Below are positions 1 to 7,511 of a stretch of DNA of 45,507 nt, one piece after another. A program made the position numbers and the translations under genes. Every line of letters starts with the position of its first letter. Positions within the stretch are counted from its first letter, which is position 1. Source of the DNA: Streptomyces zingiberis (GTDB lineage Bacteria; Actinomycetota; Actinomycetes; Streptomycetales; Streptomycetaceae); the NCBI RefSeq assembly GCF_012034935.1, contig NZ_JAATEN010000034.1, positions 1 through 45,507 of the forward strand. Reading direction: 5' to 3'. The notes beneath the pieces were generated by a model. It ran no database searches and was not told where the DNA came from. It was given only the letters and a program-made list of their open reading frames with translations.

Positions 1-348
<348 letters not shown>

Positions 349-1602
349 TCACCGCTCACCCGCGAGGCCGAGATCCTCCCTGCTCGTCCCGGCCGCGCCC
401 TCGGTGCTCCGGGGGCGGCGCCACGGACGGTCGATCGGCGCGGACACCTCCCGCCACCACGCCTCCACCGGGAGCTTCCCCGCGGGCTCGAACGGCTCCC
501 CCGGCCGGGGGAACGCCACCGCCTGACCGGCTTCCTCCGCCGCGTCCTTCGTCCACTCGCCCGGCTCCGCCCACGCGTGCGGCGCCAGGTTGAAGGTTCC
601 CCAGTGGATCGGCAACAGCACCCCACCCGGACGGCCTCCCTGGAGGTCGAGGTGGGTCCGCACCCCCTGGGCCGGTGACATGTGGATGTCCGGCCAGGCC
701 CCGGGCAGCGGCGTGGGGTCCGTGTGGTTCCTGGGCCAGTGCGCGCTGTAGGCCCCGATCTGGATCATCGTGGCGTCGAACGGGCCGTAGGTGGCGCCGG
801 TCTCGGCGAAGCCGGGGAACCAGCCGGTGTCGCCGCTGTGGAAGATCCGGTGGTGGGGCCCGGCGACGACCCACGCCGCCCACAGGGTGCGCATGCGCAG
901 CAGAGCACGGCCGCAGAAGTGGCGGGCGGGCGTGGGGGTGAGGGTGAGTTCGCCGATCCGGACCGGCTCGTGCCAGTCCAGTTCCTCGATGTGCGCCGGG
1001 TCCACACCCCAGTGCTCCAGGTCGGCGCCGACCCCGAGCGGGACGGCGAAGCGCGTGCCGCCGGCCGCCAGGGCGCGGATCGTCCCCATGTCGAGGTGGT
1101 CGTAGTGGTCGTGGGAGATGACGACGACGTCCACCGGGAGGAGTTCGGCGAGCGGCAGCGGCACGGGGTGGAGCCGGCGCGGTCCCGCGAAGGCGAACGG
1201 GGAACAGCGCTCGCCCCACACGGGGTCGAACAGCACCCGGTGGCCGTCGATCTCGGCGAGGACGCTGGAGTGCCCCGTCCAGGTCAGCCGGAGCCCGGAC
1301 GCGGGCGGGCCGTCCGGGAGACTCCGGTGGAGCGGCACCGGCGCGGCCGGCGCGCGGCGGGCGCGCGCGGCGCGGCCGAACTGTCCCCGCAGCATCGCCC
1401 CGAGGTCGCCGGGCGACATCGACATGGTGCCCGTGGGCACGGGGTTGTGGAACCGGCCGCCGGCGTACTGCGGTGAACGGCGCATCCGCTCCAGCCGCTC
1501 CCCCGCCGGGCGCGCGCCGAAGGCGGCGGGCCGCAGCCGGGCGGCGAGGGACCGCCGGGGCGGGGTGGCCGGCTGACCTGGGCGGGGCGCGGATTCCGTC
1601 AT
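349..1602 (-). CDS. MBL-fold metal-dependent hydrolase (NAPE-PLD/UlaG-like)
   Basis: A 417-residue metallo-beta-lactamase-fold protein. The metal signature HDHYDH is at about residues 164-169, HSGDTG at 255-260 supplies further ligands, and a late IHWGTF supplies the last His. The order and the early RSPQYAGGRFHNP segment match bacterial relatives of N-acylphosphatidylethanolamine phospholipase D and UlaG-type lactonases, which hydrolyse phosphoester or lactone bonds. The first 90 residues are Pro/Arg/Ala-rich and poorly ordered. The ATG at 1602 was chosen because a GGAGG sits 6 bases upstream; in-frame codons further upstream (to 1926) look non-coding. Transcribed alone, with a terminator-like hairpin at 171-223. 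The substrate cannot be told from sequence; a membrane lipid phosphodiester is a family-based guess. Confidence 0.88.
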   Translation of the reverse strand: MTESAPRPGQPATPPRRSLAARLRPAAFGARPAGERLERMRRSPQYAGGRFHNPVPTGTMSMSPGDLGAMLRGQFGRAARARRAPAAPVPLHRSLPDGPPASGLRLTWTGHSSVLAEIDGHRVLFDPVWGERCSPFAFAGPRRLHPVPLPLAELLPVDVVVISHDHYDHLDMGTIRALAAGGTRFAVPLGVGADLEHWGVDPAHIEELDWHEPVRIGELTLTPTPARHFCGRALLRMRTLWAAWVVAGPHHRIFHSGDTGWFPGFAETGATYGPFDATMIQIGAYSAHWPRNHTDPTPLPGAWPDIHMSPAQGVRTHLDLQGGRPGGVLLPIHWGTFNLAPHAWAEPGEWTKDAAEEAGQAVAFPRPGEPFEPAGKLPVEAWWREVSAPIDRPWRRPRSTEGAAGTSREDLGLAGER

Positions 1603-2325
1603 GGGACCTCCGTGAGGCAGGGGCGGCAGGGGTGGCTCACGCCGTGCCGCTCCGTGCCGGAGGCGGCCCGGCACCCGGCCCGGTCCGGTACCACGCCGTG
1701 GTGAGGCGTGCGGGACCGCGCGGAAGGTGCGGGCGCGGTACGGACGGGGCGGACCGGGCGTGAGGAGTGAACGCCGGGCCGCTGCCGGGAATTCCCGCGC
1801 GATGCGCGCTCCGGCCCGCCTTCGGCGCCGGGCCCGGCCTGATACCCGCCCGTCCGGGCACCGGTTCTGCCCGGACGGGCGACCGGCCCGGCCCGTACGG
1901 GCGCGTCTCTTCTCCCGGCATGTCACCGGGCCGGGGCCCGGGAGTCACCGTTGCGGCGGCCGTCCGGCTGGTTCATGTCCGGCCATGCCCGCTCGTGTAC
2001 GGGAGATTTCCGGGCGCCGGGGACGGGGCCAGGGCCTCCCGCACCGCTCATCCACCTCCGGGGATTCACCGCCCCGCCCGGCGCCGGGCTGTCCCCAACC
2101 AGCCCCGAGCGGTCCCGCGCGCCCACGCGCCTCCCGCCCCGTCGCCGCACCCGGCCACCACCGGGCGCCCTCTCGGGGACGGTTCACGGGCAGCGAGGGC
2201 CACCCCGCGGGGCCGGGCCACACCGGCCCCCGGACCCGCCCGTTCCGCCCGGAGTCGGGGGCCGGGGCGGGCACCCCGGCCCCGGCGGACCGGCCCGGGC
2301 GGACCGGCCGCCGCTCGTCACCCCG
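1603..2325. other. Intergenic region, no gene supported
   Basis: About 720 bases between two minus-strand genes. Several overlapping open frames exist on both strands, but they are Arg/Pro/Ala-rich with no recognisable family and no ribosome binding site. A perfect 14-bp hairpin (arms 1847-1860 and 1868-1881, 7-base loop) is present and may end transcription from the methyltransferase side. The stretch just above 1602 should hold the promoter of the MBL gene. Confidence 0.6.
1847..1881. terminator. Perfect 14-bp hairpin in a long intergenic gap
   Basis: Arms at 1847-1860 and 1868-1881 are exact reverse complements around a 7-base loop. Both flanking genes are on the minus strand, so it could terminate read-through from the methyltransferase gene (stop at 2326), although it lies ~445 bases beyond that stop. 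The role is uncertain. Confidence 0.4.
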
Positions 2326-3246
2326 TCAGGGCTTCCGCGCCACCCCCGCGTAGAGGGCGGCGACGTCGTCGAAACCGGCCCGGATGCCGGCCCCGTCCTG
2401 CGCGTCCGCAGCCCCCGGGGCGTCCTGGAAGGTGCCGTCCTCCGCCTCCGCCGCATCGTGCCCGGCGTCCTCCGGCTCCAGCTCCGGACGCCAGGCGGAG
2501 GCCTGTACCAGCCCCGGTTCGAGGAGGTCCCAGCCTTCGAAGAACCGTGCCACGCCGTTCCGGTCGCGCAGGGTCACCGCGGCCGCGGTGCGTTCGTAGA
2601 CCTTCCGCGCCCCGACCCCCGGGTCGTCCCGTCTCGCGATCTCCTGTTCGCCGCCGTGGAAGTCGGCGGTGACATGGCTGAGGATGAGGTGGCTGCCGCT
2701 GGGCAGCCCCTCGCCGAGGGCGGCGACGATGCCCGCCGGGTCGGCGGCGTCCTCCACGAAGTGCAGAACGGCCACGAGCATCAGCGCGACCGGCTCGCCG
2801 AAGTCGATGAGGTCGCGGAGCGCGGGGCTCTCGAGGATCGACCGCGGGTCCCGCAGGTCCGCGTGGACGAAGGCGGTGCCGCTCTCACCGGCCAGCTTGG
2901 CGTCGGCGTGCGTGGCCACGATGACGTCGTTGTCGACGAAGGCCACCCGGGCCGCGGGGTCGATCTCCCGGGCTATCTCATGGGGGTTGGGCGAGGTGGG
3001 GATGCCCGTGCCGATGTCGATGATCTGCCGGACCCCGGCCCCCACCACCGCGCGGACCGCGCGGCGCATGAAGGCGCGGTTGGCGAGCGCGGTCACGCGG
3101 GTGCTGGGGGCGAAGCGCAGGACCTCCTCGGCGGCGTGGCGGTCCACCTCGTAGTTGTCCCGCCCCCCGAGGTAGTAGTCGTACATCCGCGCCGGGTGGG
3201 GTCTGCTCGTGTCGATCCGCTCGGCGGGGAAACCCTGGTCGGTCAC
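2326..3246 (-). CDS. DUF574-family SAM-dependent methyltransferase
   Basis: A 306-residue protein of the actinomycete-specific Methyltransf_19/DUF574 family. The N-terminal signature (IDTSRPHPARMYDYYLGG, ~11-28) and the SAM-binding stretch IIDIGTGIPT (~75-84), followed by the acidic end of strand 2 (VDND), are the hallmarks of this family. Streptomyces genomes carry many copies, often next to XRE/DUF397 genes as here. Substrates are generally unknown. The start is GTG at 3246, with a GGAGA about 6 bases upstream. The C-terminal ~50 residues are Asp/Glu/Ala-rich. The gene lies 175 bases downstream of the DUF397 gene on the same strand, so it may be part of the same regulatory module. Confidence 0.88.
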   Translation of the reverse strand: MTDQGFPAERIDTSRPHPARMYDYYLGGRDNYEVDRHAAEEVLRFAPSTRVTALANRAFMRRAVRAVVGAGVRQIIDIGTGIPTSPNPHEIAREIDPAARVAFVDNDVIVATHADAKLAGESGTAFVHADLRDPRSILESPALRDLIDFGEPVALMLVAVLHFVEDAADPAGIVAALGEGLPSGSHLILSHVTADFHGGEQEIARRDDPGVGARKVYERTAAAVTLRDRNGVARFFEGWDLLEPGLVQASAWRPELEPEDAGHDAAEAEDGTFQDAPGAADAQDGAGIRAGFDDVAALYAGVARKP

Positions 3247-3342
3247 ACCGGTCTCCGTTTCCGTCCGGCCCCCGGTGCCCGCGGCGGCTGCTGCCGCGGC
3301 GGGAGGGAGCCGAGTTCTGTCCTGGTCGGGACGCCCGTTCCG

Positions 3343-3378
3343 GACGTCGGTCGGGACGTCGGTCGGGGCGTCGGTCGG
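3343..3378. repeat. 12-bp tandem repeat, 3 copies
   Basis: Three contiguous copies of a G/C-rich 12-mer (GACGTCGGTCGG and variants), at 3343, 3355 and 3367, lie between the methyltransferase start and the DUF397 stop. This is one of seven arrays in the window that share the same period. Confidence 0.85.
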
Positions 3379-3421
3379 GGCGGGGCGTCCGGGACGGCGC
3401 CCGTCACGGCGCCGGCCCGGG

Positions 3422-3667
3422 TCAGGCGAGGAGGAAGTCCGCCTCGCCGCCCTTCGCGCCGCGGATGAAGGTCGCCATCTCGTGGTGTGTGTATATCAGC
3501 GCGGGGCCCTCGGGGTCGGTGGACTGCCGCAGGGCCACCCTGCCGTCCCCCAGCTTCATCGCCTCCACACAGCTTCCGCCGTTGCCGCCGCTCCACGGCC
3601 GCTGCCAGCCCTCCGTGCCCAGGTCCTTCGCGGGCATCCCGTTGTAGATACGTGTCCTGCGATCCAT
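3422..3667 (-). CDS. DUF397 domain protein
   Basis: An 81-residue protein. The W-x-x-(P/S)-x-x-S-x-G-x-x-G-x-C-V-E core (about residues 21-35) and the later DP-G-P-L-I-T segment define DUF397, a small actinobacterial family almost always encoded beside a DUF5753-type XRE regulator. In the S. coelicolor whiJ and abaA-like loci such pairs affect development and antibiotic production. The start at 3667 follows the XRE stop by only 3 bases and has an AAGGAG overlapping the end of the XRE gene, so the two are co-transcribed and probably translationally coupled. The molecular role is unproven; binding or antagonising the partner regulator is the usual hypothesis. Confidence 0.9.
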   Translation of the reverse strand: MDRRTRIYNGMPAKDLGTEGWQRPWSGGNGGSCVEAMKLGDGRVALRQSTDPEGPALIYTHHEMATFIRGAKGGEADFLLA

Positions 3668-3670
3668 GGT

Positions 3671-4537
3671 TCAGATCTCCTTGCGAATACCACCCAGCAG
3701 GGACCGGATGGAGTGGGCGGGCGCGGCCTGCGCGCACATGCGGTCCAGCGCCTCCAGGAACGTCGACACGTCATCCCGCTGATCCATGTAGGCGGCGCCG
3801 ACGAGGCTCTCCGTGTAGACGACGTCCGGGAGTTCCGGGACCGGGAACCGGAAGATGTGGAAGGGCCCGTACATGGCCGGGTGCGGTCCGGCGGCGAAGG
3901 GCATCAGCTGCAGCCTGACCCGGGGCATCTCGGCGGCCTCGGCGAGCCGGTCGATCTGCTCACGCATGACCTCGGGGCCGCCGATCGGCCGGCGCAGCAC
4001 CGTCTCGTCCATGACCACCCACAGCAGCGGCGGTTTCTCACCGGTGAGCACCGCCTGGCGTTCGGCGCGGAGCGCGGTGAGGCGCTCCACCTCCTCCTCG
4101 GTGGCGTGGGGCATCCCGGCGCGCAGGACGGCGCGGGCGTAGGCGGGCGTCTGGAGCAGGCCGGGCACGTAGTGCGGCTCGTAGGCCCGGATGACGCTCG
4201 CCTCCCCCTCCAGGGCGACGAAGACGCTGAACCACTCCGGCAGGACGTCACGGAAACGGTGCCACCAGCCGGGCTGGTTGGCCTCCCGGACCAGGGCGAG
4301 GAACTCCTGGACCTCCTCCTCGCCGGTGACCCCGTACACCTGGAGCAGCTTCTCCACATACGGGGTCTTGAGCCCGACTTCCGCCTTCTCCATCCGGCGG
4401 ATGGTGGCGTGGGTGACATCGAGGGCCCGCCCGGCCTGCTCGTAGGTCAGCCCCGCCGTCTCCCGGAGGTCCTTCAGGCGTCTGCCGAGCACGACCCTCA
4501 GGACGGTCGGCGCACCCCCCGACCGCGCGTCCTTCAC
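3671..4537 (-). CDS. XRE-family regulator with DUF5753 domain (WhiJ-like)
   Basis: A 288-residue protein. The helix-turn-helix is at about residues 15-70 (LRETAGLTYEQAGRALDV, then THATIRRMEKAEVG). It is followed by the all-helical DUF5753 region from ~105 to the end, with the characteristic E-x-x-A, Y-x-P-G-L-L-Q-T-x-x-Y-A-R segment near 140. This architecture is that of WhiJ-like regulators. The GTG start at 4537 has GGAGGGG upstream. Transcribed divergently from the ATPase-domain gene at 4639 across a short shared promoter region, with the DUF397 gene downstream. The target is probably its own intergenic region, by analogy with relatives. Confidence 0.9.
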   Translation of the reverse strand: MKDARSGGAPTVLRVVLGRRLKDLRETAGLTYEQAGRALDVTHATIRRMEKAEVGLKTPYVEKLLQVYGVTGEEEVQEFLALVREANQPGWWHRFRDVLPEWFSVFVALEGEASVIRAYEPHYVPGLLQTPAYARAVLRAGMPHATEEEVERLTALRAERQAVLTGEKPPLLWVVMDETVLRRPIGGPEVMREQIDRLAEAAEMPRVRLQLMPFAAGPHPAMYGPFHIFRFPVPELPDVVYTESLVGAAYMDQRDDVSTFLEALDRMCAQAAPAHSIRSLLGGIRKEI

Positions 4538-4603
4538 CGCACATCCCCTCCAACAACCTTGACCCGCACGCAGTCTGGCACGGCGTCAGGCGACCGGGCC
4601 AGG

Positions 4604-4633
4604 TTGACTTCACCGTTTTGCAAATTACAGACT
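4604..4633 (+). promoter_or_regulatory. Probable vegetative promoter of the ATPase-domain gene
   Basis: TTGACT at 4604-4609 is followed after 16 bases by TACAGA (4626-4631), or after 18 by CAGACT (4628-4633). It lies in an AT-richer pocket between the divergent genes. Transcription would begin near 4640, which argues for a start codon of the downstream gene at 4648 or 4675 rather than the TTG at 4639. The XRE operator is expected in the same 101-bp gap. Confidence 0.55.
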
Positions 4634-4638
4634 GATCC

Positions 4639-5133
4639 TTGCCAGGCGTGTGTGGCAAGCCGCATAGTGGCGACGTGGTCCCTTACCAAGACGCGTTGCG
4701 ACTGGGCCGCTCCGGCGGTCTCGTCGCCCAGCCCTTGCAGGACGTCTTCCATCTGCCGGCGAAGAGCACATCGGTCGCGAAGGCACGGAGGCGCGTCCTG
4801 ACGGTGCTGTGCGAGTGGGGAATCGGCGAGAGGTGCCGCGCCGACGCCGAACTCGTGGTGTCGGAGCTGTTCACCAACGCGGTGTGCCACACCGACAGCG
4901 TGAAGGTCACCTGTGACGTGCGGCTCACCGGGCGGCTGGTGCGGGTGGAGGTGGCCGACCAGGGCCGCGCGGAGACAGAGCCCCGCGCCACGTTCTCCCA
5001 CGCCGACGACGAGGGCGGGCGGGGGCTGCTCCTGGTGGGGGCGCTGGCGGAGGAATGGGGAGTCCGGCCGCACGAGAGCGGGCGGGGCCAGGTCGTCTGG
5101 GCCTGCCTGCGCTGCGCCGGCCCGCGCGGCTGA
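4639..5133 (+). CDS. RsbW/anti-sigma-like ATP-binding protein (GHKL fold)
   Basis: A protein of up to 164 residues with a histidine-kinase-like ATPase fold. The N box (ELVVSELFTNAVCHT, ~73-87), the G1 region (VEVADQG, ~105-111) and the G2 region (GGRGLLLVGALAEEWG, ~128-143) are all present. Streptomyces encodes dozens of such small GHKL proteins; some act as anti-sigma-factor kinases, most are uncharacterised. The position divergent to an XRE/DUF397 pair is the standard third member of whiJ-type loci. The start is uncertain: TTG at 4639 is the longest, but GTG codons at 4648 and 4675 fit the predicted promoter better. The first ~35 residues are outside the domain. Confidence 0.85.
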   Translation: MPGVCGKPHSGDVVPYQDALRLGRSGGLVAQPLQDVFHLPAKSTSVAKARRRVLTVLCEWGIGERCRADAELVVSELFTNAVCHTDSVKVTCDVRLTGRLVRVEVADQGRAETEPRATFSHADDEGGRGLLLVGALAEEWGVRPHESGRGQVVWACLRCAGPRG

Positions 5134-5565
5134 CCGCCGGGGACGGCGGGAACCAGCCGGGGGACGGTCGGCGAGGGGACCGGAGAGCGGCTCCCGGCCG
5201 CGTACGAGGCGGACGGAGCCAGGAGCGTCCGGGCCCGCCCGCGGTACGGCGGCACACGCCGCCGCGTCGCGGGGCGGGTGCCCGGACCGGTGCCGTCCCG
5301 CGCCCGGCACGGGGCGGGCGCGGGACGGCGGCGGGCAGGGGACGGCGGGCGCGACGGGGACGGCACGACGGCGGCCCGGGGCGCCCGCGCGCCCGGTGGC
5401 CGCCCCCGCCCGCGCCACGCCGGGGACGGCGTACCCGGGCCTCCGCGTACCCGGGCCTCCGCGCGCGGCCACCCTTCCGGGTGACGGGCCGGCCGTCCGC
5501 GCGGGTGCCGTAGGGTCGGCAGGACCGCGCCGGTGTGGGGCCGGCGCCGACCGGGAGGAGCGCCC
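5134..5565. other. Intergenic region with a 16-bp tandem duplication and a possible promoter
   Basis: No gene is supported here. A 16-base unit is present twice head to tail at 5430-5445 and 5446-5461. A TAGGGT hexamer at 5511-5516 resembles a -10 element for the phosphatase gene, leaving a leader of ~45 bases; no convincing -35 is visible. The remainder is G/C-rich without structure I can assign. Confidence 0.5.
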
Positions 5566-6381
5566 GTGACGCAGACGCCTCAGGTATCCCAGGTTCCGCA
5601 GCCCGAGCCGGTGCTGGCGGGGGTGCGGAACTTCCGCGACGTGGGCGGCCTGCCGGCCGCGGACGGCCGCCGGGTACGCCGGGGGGTGCTCTACCGCAGC
5701 GGGCATCTGGCGAAGGCCACATCCGAGGACGCCGCGTTCCTCGCCTCCCTGGGACTGCACACCGTCTTCGACTTCCGCAACGAGGCCGACGTGGCCCTGG
5801 ACGGCCCGGACGTCGCCCTGGACGGGGTGCGGCTGGTGAACCTGCCGCTGACCGACCCGGCGCACGGCGCGGAGTTCTGGCGCATGGTGCGCGACGGCGA
5901 CCTGGCCCAGCTCCGCGCGGCGCTGGGCGACGGCCAGGGGGCCCGCCGGATGGCGGACACCTACCGGGAGATCGTCCTCACCCGCACCGCCGAGCACAGC
6001 CAGGTGCTGCACGCCCTGGCCGAGGACAGCGTGCCGGCGCTGATGCACTGCGCCGCGGGCAAGGACCGCGCCGGCCTCTCGGTGGCGGTCACCCTCCTCG
6101 CGCTGGGCGTGGAGCGGGCCGACATCGAACGGGACTACCTGATCAGCGCCGCACCGCACCGCCGCTACCGGTACCGGCGCGCGGAGGGCGCCGCCGGCGG
6201 GCTGTCCCCGGAGGTCGGCGAGTTGCTGGGCCCCCTCTTCGACGCCCGCCTGGAGTACCTGGCGGCGGCCTTCACGGCGATCGAGGAGGAGTGGGGCACG
6301 GCCGACGCCTATCTCACCCGCGGCCTGGACTTCGGCCCGCACGCCCGGGAGCGGCTGCGGTCCCGGATGCTCGACGGCTGA
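5566..6381 (+). CDS. Tyrosine/serine protein phosphatase (MptpB-like)
   Basis: A 271-residue member of the Y_phosphatase3 / PtpB family. The N-terminal NFRDVGG motif (~22-28) is diagnostic, and the P-loop HCAAGKDRAG carries the CX5R active site (C162, R168). These enzymes dephosphorylate phosphotyrosine, phosphoserine or phosphoinositides. The start is GTG at 5566, with a GGGAGGAG about 6 bases upstream; the longer frame from 5533 would put the ribosome binding site inside the gene. A monocistronic unit convergent with the hopanoid operon. The substrate is unknown. Confidence 0.88.
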   Translation: MTQTPQVSQVPQPEPVLAGVRNFRDVGGLPAADGRRVRRGVLYRSGHLAKATSEDAAFLASLGLHTVFDFRNEADVALDGPDVALDGVRLVNLPLTDPAHGAEFWRMVRDGDLAQLRAALGDGQGARRMADTYREIVLTRTAEHSQVLHALAEDSVPALMHCAAGKDRAGLSVAVTLLALGVERADIERDYLISAAPHRRYRYRRAEGAAGGLSPEVGELLGPLFDARLEYLAAAFTAIEEEWGTADAYLTRGLDFGPHARERLRSRMLDG

Positions 6382-6420
6382 CCGGCTCCGCCCGGGACCG
6401 GGTGACGCCGGGGCCGCACC

Positions 6421-6452
6421 GGGGCCGGTGCCCCTCCCGGGGCGCCGGCCCC
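6421..6452. terminator. Hairpin between convergent phosphatase and hpnH genes
   Basis: An outer 8-bp stem (6421-6428 with 6445-6452) continues, after one mismatched pair, into an inner 5-bp stem (6430-6434 with 6439-6443) around a 4-base loop. It sits between stops at 6381 (+) and 6484 (-), so it can serve both strands. Confidence 0.6.
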
Positions 6453-6483
6453 CCAGGACCTGACCGGCCGTTCCCCCGCCCCG

Positions 6484-7506
6484 TCAGCGGCGGCTCCCGC
6501 CCGCGGTGTCGCGCACGGCCCGCAGGGACTCCCGCAGCGATCCCATGGTGGCGAGCACGGCGGTGGGTTCGTAGCCGCAGTGGGCCATGCAGTTGGCGCA
6601 GCGGGGGTCCCGGCCCCGGCCGTAGGCGTCCCAGTCGGTCTCCTCCACCAGTTGCCGGTAGGTGGGGACATGGCCGTCGCCCATCAGATAGCAGGGCCGC
6701 TGCCAGCCGAGCAGGGAGTAGTTGGGAATGGCCCAGGCGGTGCAGGGGAAGTCCACCCGGCCCTCGAGGAAGTCGAGGAAGAGCGGGCTGTGGTTGAGCC
6801 GCCAGCGGCGCCGGTTCCCGCCGTCGAACGCCTTGGCGAACAGTTCGCGGGTCTGTTCCACCCCGAGGAAGTGTTCCTGGTCGGGCGCCTTCTCGTAGGC
6901 GTAGGCGGGGGAGATCATCATGTGGTCGACGCGCAGGTCGTCGTTGAGGTAGTCCAGCACCTCGATCACCGTCTGCGGGGTGTCGGTGTTGAAGAACGTC
7001 GAGTTGGTGGTGACCCGGAAACCGCGCCGCTGGGCCTCCCGGATCGCCTCGACGGCCTCGTCGAAGACGCCCTCCTTGGCGACGGAGGCGTCGTGGCGCT
7101 CGCGCAGCCCGTCGATGTGGACGGTGAAGGCGAAGTAGCGCGAGGGCGTGAACTTGTCCAGATGCTTGCGGAGCAGCATCGCGTTCGTGCAGAGGAAGAC
7201 GTAGCGGCGCCGGGCCACCAGCTGCCGCACGATCTCGTCGATGTGCGGGTGCATCAGCGGCTCGCCACCGGCGACGGACACCATCGGGGCGCCGGACTCC
7301 AGCACCGCTCCGACGGCCTGGGCGACGGGCATCCGCTGCCGGAGCAGCCCGGCGGGGTGCTGGATCTTCCCGCACCCCTCGCATTTGAGGTTGCAGGCGA
7401 AGAGTGGTTCCAACTCGACGATCAGCGGGAACTTCGCCCGCCGCCGGAGCTTCTGGGCGAGGAGATAGGTTCCGACGCGGATGGTCTGGCGCAGCGGCAT
7501 GGCCAT
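6484..7506 (-). CDS. hpnH: Adenosylhopane synthase, radical SAM protein HpnH
   Basis: A 340-residue radical SAM enzyme that joins a 5'-deoxyadenosyl radical to hopene (diploptene) to give adenosylhopane, the entry to extended C35 hopanoids. The cluster-binding CNLKCEGC (C38, C42, C45) is the CX3CX2C motif, followed by the glycine-rich SVAGGEPLMHP. A C-terminal Cys-rich stretch (CANCMAHCGYEP) is typical of HpnH. The start is ATG at 7506, with AGGAGGT 7 bases upstream, inside the end of hpnG. It is the last gene of the hopanoid operon here, and a terminator-like hairpin follows. The product should feed HpnG encoded immediately upstream. Confidence 0.95.
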   Translation of the reverse strand: MAMPLRQTIRVGTYLLAQKLRRRAKFPLIVELEPLFACNLKCEGCGKIQHPAGLLRQRMPVAQAVGAVLESGAPMVSVAGGEPLMHPHIDEIVRQLVARRRYVFLCTNAMLLRKHLDKFTPSRYFAFTVHIDGLRERHDASVAKEGVFDEAVEAIREAQRRGFRVTTNSTFFNTDTPQTVIEVLDYLNDDLRVDHMMISPAYAYEKAPDQEHFLGVEQTRELFAKAFDGGNRRRWRLNHSPLFLDFLEGRVDFPCTAWAIPNYSLLGWQRPCYLMGDGHVPTYRQLVEETDWDAYGRGRDPRCANCMAHCGYEPTAVLATMGSLRESLRAVRDTAGGSRR

Positions 7507-7511
7507 CTGGC

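Noticed and set aside
349..6381. Secondary-metabolite gene cluster at the left side
   Set aside because: The methyltransferase, MBL hydrolase and phosphatase are isolated families; no core biosynthetic enzyme, carrier or transporter is present.
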